Assembly (NCBI RefSeq): GCF_000969905.1 | Contig: NZ_CP009520.1 | Coordinates: 186,001-250,000 of the forward strand | Origin: Methanosarcina vacuolata Z-761 | Lineage (GTDB): Archaea > Halobacteriota > Methanosarcinia > Methanosarcinales > Methanosarcinaceae | Reading direction: 5' to 3' | DNA length: 64,000 nt | Shown: in pieces, positions 8,995 to 17,188 of the stretch | Position numbering within the stretch: position 1 is the first letter of the stretch | How the letters are laid out: every line of letters starts with the position of its first letter | Program-made: the position numbers and the translations under genes | The notes under the pieces: generated by a model | Seen by the model: the letters and a program-made list of their open reading frames with translations, nothing else | What the model was told of the DNA's origin: nothing | Databases searched by the model: none

Positions 8995-9741
8995 TTGTCA
9001 AATACAGATTATGACAACAACGACGTGAAGATTATTACCAAACCTGTGCAGTCAAAAAATCCTGTTTTGATTGAAGGTTTTCCCGGAATCGGACTTGTGG
9101 GGAATATTGCAAGTCAACATATGATAGAAGAATTGAAAATGGAATACATTGGCTCTATTGAATCAAGGTATTTCCCCTCGATTGCAGTACTTTACGAGGG
9201 GCTTATAAATATGCCTGTGAGGATTTATGAAAGCGTGGAACATAACCTGATTGTTGTAATTTCCGATATCCCAATCAGTCACACTGTCTCCTACGATGTT
9301 AGTAATGCTCTGGTGGACTGGGCTGAGTCTATTAACGTAAGAGAAATTGCTTCCATTGCAGGAATTGCCATAATGGACGGAGGGCATAAAGTCTTTGGGG
9401 CAGCCACCACCCCGGAGATGCTGAATAAAATTAAGGAAAAAGTAGAAGTTTTCCAGATGGGAACTATCTCCGGGATTTCAGGTAGTGTAATGGCTGAATG
9501 TCTGCTGCGTGGAATTCCTGCATTTAGCCTGCTTGGTGCTACCAGGACCCAGAACCCTGACCCAAGAGCTGCTTCTGCTGTTGTCGAAGTTTTAAACGAG
9601 CTATATGGGCTTTCAATAAGTACAGTTCGGCTTATAGAGCAAGCTGAACGCATAGAGGTCGAACTCCAGAGGCTTGCTGAAGATGTTCAGACTTCAGAGC
9701 AGAAAGGAGAAGTAAAGAAGGAGTTCCCAATGTACGGGTGA
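8995..9741 (+). CDS. PAC2 family protein (proteasome assembly chaperone-like)
   Basis: A 248-residue protein of the archaeal PAC2/COG2047 type. The N-terminal NPVLIEGFPGIGLVGNIASQ is the family signature; ISGISGSVMAECLLRGIP and the ATRTQNPDPRAASAVVEVLN region are also typical. The start is TTG at 8995, placed by a strong GAGGTGG at 8984-8990. The C-terminal ~40 residues form a charged helix (AERIEVELQRLAEDVQ) suited to coiled-coil pairing. Homologues help assemble eukaryotic proteasome alpha rings; the archaeal members' role is not settled. It is followed after four bases by a DUF473-like gene, so the two form an operon. Confidence 0.85.
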   Translation: MSNTDYDNNDVKIITKPVQSKNPVLIEGFPGIGLVGNIASQHMIEELKMEYIGSIESRYFPSIAVLYEGLINMPVRIYESVEHNLIVVISDIPISHTVSYDVSNALVDWAESINVREIASIAGIAIMDGGHKVFGAATTPEMLNKIKEKVEVFQMGTISGISGSVMAECLLRGIPAFSLLGATRTQNPDPRAASAVVEVLNELYGLSISTVRLIEQAERIEVELQRLAEDVQTSEQKGEVKKEFPMYG

Positions 9742-9745
9742 TCCC

Positions 9746-10135
9746 ATGGAGTACATCGCGTTAACAGGAATTGCTGATTCTCTTATCGAGGTCTTGAAGA
9801 AACACAATCTCAGGACTCTTGAGATTCGGAGTCCTCAAAACTTCGTAGGAGTACTCGGGCTCAATGCAGGAGATAGCGTTCTCCTGACCTCCACCAGCCT
9901 TCAGGATCTCACGAATGGGACTCAGGGTCTCATAGCAAAGGTTGTACAGAAGCAGATCTCGGTTCATTCCATTGTCAGTTCGAACGATTTCTACATTGAA
10001 GAACGAGAAGCTATGTCAGCCCGTATCCAGCTTCAGTGCAGGTGTATGGCAAGGGTAAGAAATGTTATTTCAAGCGAGCTTGGGAAACCAGTCCTGGTAG
10101 ACGCCAGGGAAATTTCTTGCTATGAAGCCAGATAA
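9746..10135 (+). CDS. DUF473-like conserved archaeal protein
   Basis: A 129-residue soluble protein whose length and character fit the archaeal DUF473 family. It begins MEYIALTGIADSLIEVLKKH and contains a mid-protein loop GDSVLLTSTSLQDLTNGTQGL. There are no catalytic motifs that I recognise; the two nearby cysteines (LQCRCMAR) could bind metal or form a disulfide. It starts four bases after the PAC2 gene ends and ends about 340 bases from the convergent thermosome gene. Co-transcription with PAC2 is likely. The family name is recognised from overall similarity and is less certain than the ORF itself. Confidence 0.7.
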   Translation: MEYIALTGIADSLIEVLKKHNLRTLEIRSPQNFVGVLGLNAGDSVLLTSTSLQDLTNGTQGLIAKVVQKQISVHSIVSSNDFYIEEREAMSARIQLQCRCMARVRNVISSELGKPVLVDAREISCYEAR

Positions 10136-10143
10136 CAATTTTC

Positions 10144-10246
10144 GGCTCTTCGTTGTTTTGTGTGGCTATCCTCATAATGTCCCCATAAAAACCAATGCGG
10201 CCTTGAATTGAAAATCATCTTATCCATAGGGAATGGCGAAGAACCC
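10144..10246. repeat. dispersed ~104-bp repeat, copy 1
   Basis: The segment from GGCTCTTCGTTGTTTTG to GGGAATGGCGAAGAACCC recurs at 45857-45960 with roughly four fifths of bases conserved, including CCTCATAATGTC and TAAAAACCAATGCGG. Its ends are imperfect inverted repeats of the form GGNTCTTCG/CGAAGANCC, as in a MITE or a structured RNA. It lies between two convergent genes; the remainder of 10136-10474 is AT-rich without a gene. Confidence 0.75.
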
Positions 10247-10474
10247 AATTCACCTTTCACTTTAGCAATTCAGTATCATTCAGTATATAAACTCAAAAAC
10301 GTCTTTTTTGAATTTTTTAGATTTTTTTGGTTTTGGAAACCCTGAAGTTATGATTTGTTTCCTAAATGATTTAAAAAAGATTTGAAAACTCTTCTAAATA
10401 ACTGTCCTGAAATTAAAAAAGAAAGTTTCAGGAATGCTGAAAATTTTCGGCACTCCTGGATTTATACTTCAAAT

Positions 10475-12109
10475 TTACATCATATCTTCAGGCATTCCGC
10501 CGCCTGGCATTGCTCCCGGACCACCCATTTTGGCTGGACTGGACGAGGCAATTACATCATCGATTCTGAGAATCATAATTGCGGCTTCGGTGGCTGCATT
10601 GATTGCCTGGGTCTTGATCCTGAGAGGTTCGACAACGTTATTTTCGAACATGTCCTCGATCTTGCCGGTGTAAACATTGAGTCCGGCACGCTTGTTTCCT
10701 TTCTCGTGCTGGGAGCGCATTTCTACAAGCATATCGATTGGGTCAAGTCCTGCATTTTCTGCAAGGGTACTGGGAATAATCTCGAGAGACTCGGCGAATT
10801 TCATTACAGCAAGCTGCTCCCTGCCTTTAAGGGTTGCTGCGTATTCCTTGAGCCTGAGGGACAGTTCTATTTCTGGAGAGCCGCCACCCACAACGATCTT
10901 CTGGTCTTCGAGAGCAACGCCCACTACTCTGAGAGCGTCTTCGAGTGCTCTTTCAATTCCTTCCACGACATGCTCGGTTCCGCCGCGCAGAAGAATTGAG
11001 GTAGCTTTGCTGTCCTTGCAACCTGTAACGAATGTCATCCTTGAGCCTGTAACGTCTTTTTCCTCTACAAGCCCTGCATAGCCAAGGTCAGATTCCTCAA
11101 TTTCGTCAAGGCTGGTGATAATTTTTGCGTCAGTTGCACGGGAAAGTTTATCCATGTCGCTCTTCTTCACCCTGCGCATGCCAAAGATCCCTGCTTTTGT
11201 CAGGTAATACTGAGCAAGGTCATCGATTCCTTTCTGGCAGAAGACAACGTTTGCGCCTGTCCTGATTACCTTGTCCACAATTTCCTTGAGCATTGCTTCT
11301 TCCTGGTCTAAGAAGAGCTGCATCTGGTCAGGAGTGGTGATCTTTATTTCGGCTTTAGTCTCGGTTTTCTTGAGCTCAATTGGTACGCTTAAGAGCAGGA
11401 CTTTTGCGTTCTCCACTACTTCTGGCATGGCTGGGTGGACACGTTCTTTGTCGACAATTACACCCTCAACAATCTCAGAGTCCTTGATGCTTCCGCCGGG
11501 TCTCTTCTCGACTTTGATATCCTCGATGTCCACAGTGATTTTTCCATCTTCGCTTTTCTCAGCAACCGACTTAACGGCCTCGACTGCAAGCCTGGAAAGA
11601 TGTTCCTTGTTAGCCTCTGCACCCTTTCCTGTTATGGCTGTGGATGCGAGTTTTTCTAGAGTTTCGGTATCTTCAGGAGATGCACTGATAGTGATTGTCT
11701 CTAATATCTTTGTAGCCTGATCTGATGCAAGCCTGTAGCCACTTGCAATGACTGTTGGGTGGACTCCGCTTTCCAGCAGGTCTTCTGCTTTTGTCAAGAA
11801 TTCCCCTGCAAGTACGGCTGCGGTGGTGGTCCCATCTCCGACTTCTGCATCCTGGGTCTTGGCTACTTCTACGATCATCTTTGCACCTGGGTGCTCGATG
11901 TCCATTTCTTTGAGGATTGTTGCTCCGTCATTGGTGATAACAACATCACCCATGGAGTCTACAAGCATCTTGTCCATACCCTTGGGTCCAAGAGTGGTTC
12001 TTACTGCTTCAGCAACTGCCTTTGCGGCCATAATATTGTTGTGCTGGGCATCGGAACCATGAGTTCTCTTGCTGCCTTCTCTTAAAATAAAGATCGGTTG
12101 TGCTGCCAA
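10475..12109 (-). CDS. thermosome subunit (group II chaperonin)
   Basis: A 544-residue ATP-dependent protein-folding subunit forming eight- or nine-fold double rings. Seen directly: the N-terminal [37 protein letters not shown], the ATP-binding [15 protein letters not shown], the central [15 protein letters not shown], and a Gly/Met-rich tail ending GGMPEDMM that is typical of the family. The start is TTG at 12109 with GGAGAT eight bases upstream. Methanosarcina species encode several paralogues (alpha, beta, gamma and extra copies); I cannot assign which one this is from sequence memory alone. Transcribed alone, convergent with the PAC2-DUF473 operon. Confidence 0.95.
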   Translation of the reverse strand: MAAQPIFILREGSKRTHGSDAQHNNIMAAKAVAEAVRTTLGPKGMDKMLVDSMGDVVITNDGATILKEMDIEHPGAKMIVEVAKTQDAEVGDGTTTAAVLAGEFLTKAEDLLESGVHPTVIASGYRLASDQATKILETITISASPEDTETLEKLASTAITGKGAEANKEHLSRLAVEAVKSVAEKSEDGKITVDIEDIKVEKRPGGSIKDSEIVEGVIVDKERVHPAMPEVVENAKVLLLSVPIELKKTETKAEIKITTPDQMQLFLDQEEAMLKEIVDKVIRTGANVVFCQKGIDDLAQYYLTKAGIFGMRRVKKSDMDKLSRATDAKIITSLDEIEESDLGYAGLVEEKDVTGSRMTFVTGCKDSKATSILLRGGTEHVVEGIERALEDALRVVGVALEDQKIVVGGGSPEIELSLRLKEYAATLKGREQLAVMKFAESLEIIPSTLAENAGLDPIDMLVEMRSQHEKGNKRAGLNVYTGKIEDMFENNVVEPLRIKTQAINAATEAAIMILRIDDVIASSSPAKMGGPGAMPGGGMPEDMM

Positions 12110-12273
12110 GCTTTAATCTCCTTTTAATGATATGAATTTCTATGAATTTTTATTAGTTGTATTCCTGAGCACGTTACCTTTGTGCGTATTTCCTATTCTT
12201 AATGCAAGCACTTCTATATAAGAATTTCTCCGGAGCGTAATATCTCAATTTAAAAAAAGGGTCTCCTGAATCT

Positions 12274-12314
12274 CTTAATACCTTTTTCGGTTCTTCTTCC
12301 AGGTGTATTAAGAG
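12274..12314. other. inverted repeat in the thermosome upstream gap
   Basis: CTCTTAATAC and GTATTAAGAG form a perfect 10-bp stem around a pyrimidine-rich loop. It is not followed by a clear T run, so I do not call it a terminator. The surrounding gap 12110-12750 also holds a weak 71-codon minus-strand frame (12174-12389) and several AT-rich promoter-like stretches, but no supportable gene. Confidence 0.45.
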
Positions 12315-12750
12315 TCTATCCAAAAAGTCAATAATGGCTTTTGTAATAGTTATAATAGGTTTATAATATCGTGTATTCTTTCCTATCATGCGTATTGCCG
12401 ATTGTTAAGGTTTTGTAGGTCAAGCGCTCTTCGAATAGTATCTAAGCTCCATGTTTTTAATAAAGAGCAATTATTTATAAGCGGGGATATATTATTAATC
12501 TATTATATTAAGCCATTATATTACACATTTCAATTTTTGATACTTTTGTATAATTTCAACTCACAAAAGTATAATTATAATAATCTAGCAAAATGGCTAC
12601 TATCCAGTGATTGTTGTCCCAATTTGACAGGGGGTCGGAATGTCAGTTATATTAATCTTCTATACTCAATTTTTATGTTAATCAGTTTTATATTCTTGAA
12701 TCAGTATGTTCAGTTGAATCAAATGAACAAGTTCGTCCAGGGGGTATGGA

Positions 12751-13089
12751 ATGAATCTCAAATTGATAGTTTCTCTACTGTTGATGTGTTTAGTTTTTTC
12801 TCTTGGATCTGCTCAAGCACAGATGTGGAGGAATAGTTGTGAGCCTGTGAAGGTATCTGGTATTACACTTGATACGTTTGAGTGCATGAAGAAAAAGCTT
12901 CAAGACTACGGCATTGACGTTCCACCGGGAAACAAAGGAGAACTTTCGGGAAAAGGGATTATTGGAAGTTTTGAATGGGATGGAAAATCTGATCTTACTC
13001 TCATAATTACGAAAAAACCTTTTTTTATTAGCTGTAGAACAGCAGATCGGGAAATAACAAAATTCATAGATGAATGCAAAATTTTGTGA
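12751..13089 (+). CDS. small secreted hypothetical protein
   Basis: This 112-residue product has a clear N-terminal signal peptide: MNLK, a hydrophobic stretch LIVSLLLMCLVFSLGSA, and a probable cleavage after AQA. A GGGGG-type ribosome site precedes the ATG by a few bases. The mature ~88 residues contain four cysteines (NSCEP, FECMKK, ISCRT, DECKIL), which could form two disulfides outside the cell. I do not recognise a family. It sits alone in a gene-poor stretch between the thermosome and a DUF2795 gene. Signal peptide, ribosome site and paired cysteines support a real gene. Confidence 0.65.
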   Translation: MNLKLIVSLLLMCLVFSLGSAQAQMWRNSCEPVKVSGITLDTFECMKKKLQDYGIDVPPGNKGELSGKGIIGSFEWDGKSDLTLIITKKPFFISCRTADREITKFIDECKIL

Positions 13090-13400
13090 GAAATAGCTTG
13101 ATTTAAATGTGTGGGCGAGAAGAAACTGGTGCCATGAAAATTTAATTGTGAAACATTAAAGGGCATAGGTACTCATAGCAAACCTATATTATCAAGTTCC
13201 TTGAGTAAAGAAATTCTGCGTTTATTCAGGTGGTTCATAACTTAATTTTCACGACACTAGATACTTTTTATTAGTTTTTGATTTTTGATCTTTCTAATTA
13301 GTGCCATCATTTTTCCTATTGATTATGAATTCTTTCTGATGGAATATTGGGTATCAATCAGAGAAACAAGGGTATGTAAAATTTCAACTTATTGTTATAT

Positions 13401-13528
13401 TTAGTAAGACTGTTCTGTTTAGTAAGACTGTTCCGTTTAGTAAGACTGTTCTGTTTAGTAAGACTGTTCTGTTTAGTAAGACTGTTCTGTTTAGTAAGAC
13501 TGTTCTGTTTAGTAAGACTGTTCTGTTT
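13401..13528. repeat. 18-bp tandem repeat, seven copies
   Basis: The unit AGTAAGACTGTTCTGTTT repeats seven times head to tail with a single T-to-C change in the second copy. There are no spacers, so it is not CRISPR. It lies in the gap 13090-13881 upstream of the DUF2795 gene; the rest of that gap is AT-rich without a convincing gene. Confidence 0.95.
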
Positions 13529-13881
13529 TTATATGTACATCTAAAAAGTAGGAGATTTTTTGGAAATATACTATTTGTTGAGTAAATATATGATAACGTT
13601 GACTGAATAACCTCAACATTTAATTTATATCGGTTTCTTATTTATATTTCTCTAGATATTATATTAGATAAATACAATCTCCTTGTTGATACAATTTGAA
13701 ATCACCTTCATTGGCGCGTAAAAGAATTATAAATCAAACAGATGTATATGTAAAATTGTATCAAATTTATCAAAATGTTGAAAGTGGACAAACTCCACAA
13801 ATTCCACAGAAAACAGACCGATATACGTCTACAGAAAAATACGTCCACAGAAAACAAACCAATATACGGGGGAAAAATCAA

Positions 13882-14283
13882 ATGCAGGAAAGTGCTACTG
13901 AAGTACATAATGCGATTCAGAAAGCTTTACAAGCTTTTCAAGATATGAAATATCCTGTTACGAAATGGCAACTTATTGATAAAGCTAAAAGTCTTAATGC
14001 CCGTAACGAAGTAATACAAGCTATTGAAAACATTCCAGACAAGGAATACCACAGCTCTTCGGATGTTCTCCAGGAATTCAAAGGTATTCAGAATGTTATG
14101 CAAGCTTTTAGAGATGTAAAGTTCCCTGCAACAAGGAATCAACTCGTAGAGGAAGCTAAAAAACTTAATGCTCGTAGTGAAGTGATAAACATTCTCGAGT
14201 CTTGTTCAGACCGGGAATACACAAACTTTTCCGATGTCATCAAGGAATGTAAAGGTAAAGGTGAATTGGCAAAGCCGCGGTAA
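13882..14283 (+). CDS. protein of two DUF2795-like repeats
   Basis: The protein consists almost entirely of two copies of a ~55-residue helical unit: MKYPVTKWQLIDKAKSLNAR with DKEYHSSSDVLQEFKG, then VKFPATRNQLVEEAKKLNAR with DREYTNFSDVIKECKG. The pattern (F/Y)PxTxxxLxxxAK...xxEYxxxxDVxxxxxG is that of DUF2795. I start at the ATG at 13882, behind a GGGGGA site, giving 133 residues; a longer frame from 13696 adds 62 low-complexity residues without domain character and is probably not translated. Such proteins are small, soluble and of unknown role, and are often multi-copy in Methanosarcina. The gene is alone and ends before a strong hairpin. Confidence 0.75.
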   Translation: MQESATEVHNAIQKALQAFQDMKYPVTKWQLIDKAKSLNARNEVIQAIENIPDKEYHSSSDVLQEFKGIQNVMQAFRDVKFPATRNQLVEEAKKLNARSEVINILESCSDREYTNFSDVIKECKGKGELAKPR

Positions 14284-14302
14284 ATACAATACCTTAATTT
14301 AT

Positions 14303-14356
14303 GGATGAGCTCATCAAGGTGGTTCAATCCAGATTGAGATGTCTATGAGTTCATCC
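14303..14356 (+). terminator. hairpin after the DUF2795 gene
   Basis: GGATGAGCTCAT (14303-14314) pairs with ATGAGTTCATCC (14345-14356) over 12 bp with one G-U pair, and an inner TCAAT/ATTGA pair extends the structure. It lies 20 bases after the stop codon. No long T run follows, so it may instead protect the 3' end. Confidence 0.5.
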
Positions 14357-15190
14357 AAAACTAATTTTATTTCCAAATCCTGGCTGGTCTGGGAATAAGA
14401 AGTGCTTGTGAAAATAGTCTGGCTTACATAAAAGAACAGTCTGCTGGTAGCTTCCATAAAGTAAAATCTTAAAAAATTGATTGAAGGGATTCTGAGGTTC
14501 TCCCTTCGTGTTTTTCTTCACAGATTTTGTGCAAAGGACTCTCAGTGCTTTTTTATACTTAATCGTGTTGTGAAGTCAGCAGGGGAATGAGCTCGGGAAG
14601 CGTGAATTAAAGGGAAAATTCGGTTTACAAAATTCGGTTTACAAAATTCGGTTTACAAAAATCCGATCACATCTACAAGTTCCTGAAAACGATAAGTACT
14701 GAAATGCATGTATATTTTTTCCTTATGGTTGGCAACGTGCCTGTTTTTCAGATTTTCTCAATAACTCACGGACACGACCAATATTCTTAGGCGCCATATC
14801 CACAGGCCTTACTGAACTTTTGAACGCCGCCAGTTACAAGCCTATCCAAAAAAATACTTATCTGGCCCATATCAAAATCAAGTTTGTTTTTAAATCAAAA
14901 AAAATTCAGAAATATTTTAATGAGCCGAAGCTTTTTATTTCTCTATGATACGAGATGAAATGAAGCGATTTTAAGTTTTTAGATCAGCTCTATTTATATT
15001 CGGTTAAGATACAATCTATAAGAAATATGTTATTTTTATTTCCACTTCTGTAAACCTATAAATGTAAATCGAGATGCATAAAAATGTAAATCGAGATGCA
15101 TAGATAATTGCAATAGTTATTTTGACTTTGGCATATTCCTTAACCAAATACAAATGGATAGAATTGAAATAACAACATAAGGGAGAAAGT
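14357..15190. other. long gene-free gap with short repeats and a possible coding remnant
   Basis: Three copies of AAAATTCGGTTTAC lie in tandem at about 14614-14660, and TAAATGTAAATCGAGATGCATA is duplicated around 15055-15105 in part. On the minus strand near 14740-14830 a short stretch reads as protein (…RPVDMAPKNIGRVRELLRK…, then a stop) with frame breaks upstream, which suggests a decayed gene I cannot name. No intact gene is seen. Confidence 0.4.
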
Positions 15191-16672
15191 ATGTCATCAA
15201 AATTGATTGTTCCAGTAGAAACATTTATGTCAACTAAAGGAATAGAACGCTACGTATTTCTGGATAATGAATATTTTACCATCGCTTTTTATGCTTCTGG
15301 CTCAAAATCAGTTTCTTTCTCTAATTCTCATCCAATGTGTAAGGGCAGCTTCCATATTAATATCTTAAATGATGGTGGAAGTTTCTCCTGGACAATCGCT
15401 TATAAAAAACAAGTACTTATAAAGCACTTTGCCGAGATTAATCATTTACTGGGTAATTTATTGAATTCTGACTTAAATAATATGATGTCTACTCAATCAA
15501 TAATCACCCATGATTATGCATTATCATATGGGTTTTATGACTGTGGGAGCAGGTCGATTGAGGTTCATTTGACCAACCATGATCGTTCCTATGTTTACCT
15601 CACCAAAAATTATTCAGAATGGATGAAAGACCTCTCCAGTGAAGAACCTAAGTTTTTGGAAAGACCATTAAACGTATTAGCTTTGCCTGGAGCTCATGAT
15701 GCAGGAATGTTTGAAATCTTCAATCCCGGGTCCATACTTAAAAATAAAGATTTCTTAAATCGAATCCACTCACATTTTAAAGACTCTCTTATGAGTAAAT
15801 CTATGAATTTTTCTGATATTACTGATTATCTTGAGCGAATCATAATTAACATAGCTTGTACGCAAAAAGATGATATTAACACCATGCTTGATCTGGGAAT
15901 CAGGTATTTCGATTTTCGTCCGGGATATTGTTACGGATCTCTTAAGAGCATTCCAGAATTTAAGGGCAAAATTCTCCACCAGCATGGGTTTGTTCCAGGT
16001 TATTCTTACTATGGTTTCTTGTGCGACATATTAAAATGGCTCTCAGAGCATCCCAGTGAAATTGTTGTCGTTAATCTCAACTTCCAGGGCTTTGAAGAAT
16101 CTTCGATGAAACCCAACGCTGACTACCTTATGAGGTTATTATCAGATTCTCAGGTGGCTACTAACACTCTTAATATAGCTATTGGGAATAAGACCGACTT
16201 AAGTGTGATGATTAAACAATTGCTAAATGAAAACAAGCGTTTGATTTTCCTGAACCAGATAGAAGCAAGCTCTAATACGCATAAGTATGAGGCATGTAAG
16301 TACGATTCCTATAATGACAATTATGCGACTACAAACGTGAAGAAAATTCTTACTGTATTGAACCAAATGCGTTTTTATCCGCCAGAAGGTCAAGATTACA
16401 CGGTACTGCAACTTCAAGGTACTGCAACTGCAGATGTAATTGCATGCTCAACATCAGTACTTGATGCAATTGGCCCGTTTAGCAGTGATGCAATGTCTCC
16501 TTTGATGTCAACTAAAGCTGCTTTTGATTACTCAACATATCCCTGGATTATAAATAATGTGCCAGAGAAGTTTTCGCCTAACACTTTATTAGTATTCCTC
16601 AATGACTTTGTTGATAATGCACTTGTCAAGCACTCAATTGATATCACACTCAAGCGGATTTTAGCCTCGTGA
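15191..16672 (+). CDS. PI-PLC X-domain-like phosphodiesterase
   Basis: Residues ~155-480 show the phosphatidylinositol-specific phospholipase C catalytic X-domain pattern. LALPGAHDAGMF carries the first catalytic His (H169), LGIRYFDFRPG has the metal/acid cluster, and ILHQHGF has the second His (H265). HPSEIVVVNLNFQGF is the following family strand. The first ~150 residues form a separate beta-rich domain I do not recognise. There is no signal peptide, so the protein is cytoplasmic unless exported otherwise. GGGAGAAAGT precedes the ATG. Homologues in bacteria act on phosphoinositides or cleave GPI-type anchors; Methanosarcina makes archaetidylinositol lipids, a plausible but unproven substrate. 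It sits in a repeat-rich, gene-poor stretch and may have been acquired. Confidence 0.75.
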   Translation: MSSKLIVPVETFMSTKGIERYVFLDNEYFTIAFYASGSKSVSFSNSHPMCKGSFHINILNDGGSFSWTIAYKKQVLIKHFAEINHLLGNLLNSDLNNMMSTQSIITHDYALSYGFYDCGSRSIEVHLTNHDRSYVYLTKNYSEWMKDLSSEEPKFLERPLNVLALPGAHDAGMFEIFNPGSILKNKDFLNRIHSHFKDSLMSKSMNFSDITDYLERIIINIACTQKDDINTMLDLGIRYFDFRPGYCYGSLKSIPEFKGKILHQHGFVPGYSYYGFLCDILKWLSEHPSEIVVVNLNFQGFEESSMKPNADYLMRLLSDSQVATNTLNIAIGNKTDLSVMIKQLLNENKRLIFLNQIEASSNTHKYEACKYDSYNDNYATTNVKKILTVLNQMRFYPPEGQDYTVLQLQGTATADVIACSTSVLDAIGPFSSDAMSPLMSTKAAFDYSTYPWIINNVPEKFSPNTLLVFLNDFVDNALVKHSIDITLKRILAS

Positions 16673-16848
16673 CTATAGGTACACCAAATCAACTTGGTGA
16701 ATTCGAGTCCGAGCTAACTGCTTCCCTGTTTGGAGTTGTACCTGCTGTGTTAATTGGTGGAATTGGTTCAATAGTTATTGCAGTTCTATGGATGAAGCTG
16801 TTTCCAGAGCTTTTGCATGCAAGTAAATTGGGATATTCAACTGACTAA
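16669..16848 (+). pseudogene. 3' remnant of an MFS exporter (EntS/MFS_3-like)
   Basis: An open frame of 59 codons, overlapping the phosphodiesterase stop codon, encodes TIGTPNQLGEFESELTASLF followed by VPAVLIGGIGSIVIAVLWMK and LFPELL. This is the typical last transmembrane helix and tail of MFS exporters of the enterobactin-exporter type (G-x-VPAV-x-GG-x-G…W…FP-x-L). A full transporter has about 400 residues; the preceding ~350 are missing and upstream DNA in this frame is not MFS-like. It is therefore a truncated remnant, probably left by recombination at the end of the phosphodiesterase gene. Confidence 0.7.
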
Positions 16849-17188
16849 TACTTCGTATTCCAAAATACGCTCACAAACCTGAAATTTTAAATAAATTCAT
16901 TGGTCAATGATTTTTCAGGTTGTATCCGTGAGTTATTGATCAATTCCAAAAAAGAGAGTACATTCTCCACGTTTGAAAAAATAGAAATGTATCCTTTGCT
17001 TACGTTTTTCAATAACTCATACCCATTACTATTTTTCATTCAATAAAGTATTCATTTTGAAATCGATAAACTATTTTAAAATACATAAAAAGAGTTTTAG
17101 TGAGATCTCCTGTACGAACCGTTATCGTATAGTAATCGTTAGTGAGATCTCACATACTAATTGTTAGTGAGTTTTCATTTACCAATGC
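16849..17188. other. gene-free gap with TTAGTGAG repeats
   Basis: The motif TTAGTGAGATCTC occurs twice (about 17096 and 17139) and a shortened TTAGTGAG once more near 17163, just downstream of the flavoenzyme gene's 3' end. No coding potential is visible. Confidence 0.5.

Noticed and set aside
10382-11720. Several plus-strand frames opposite the thermosome gene
   Set aside because: They are shadows of a highly conserved chaperonin gene with low-AT codon use and have no domain features.
13696-13881. 62-codon N-terminal extension of the DUF2795 protein
   Set aside because: Low-complexity residues, no domain match, and a better ribosome site lies before the internal ATG at 13882.
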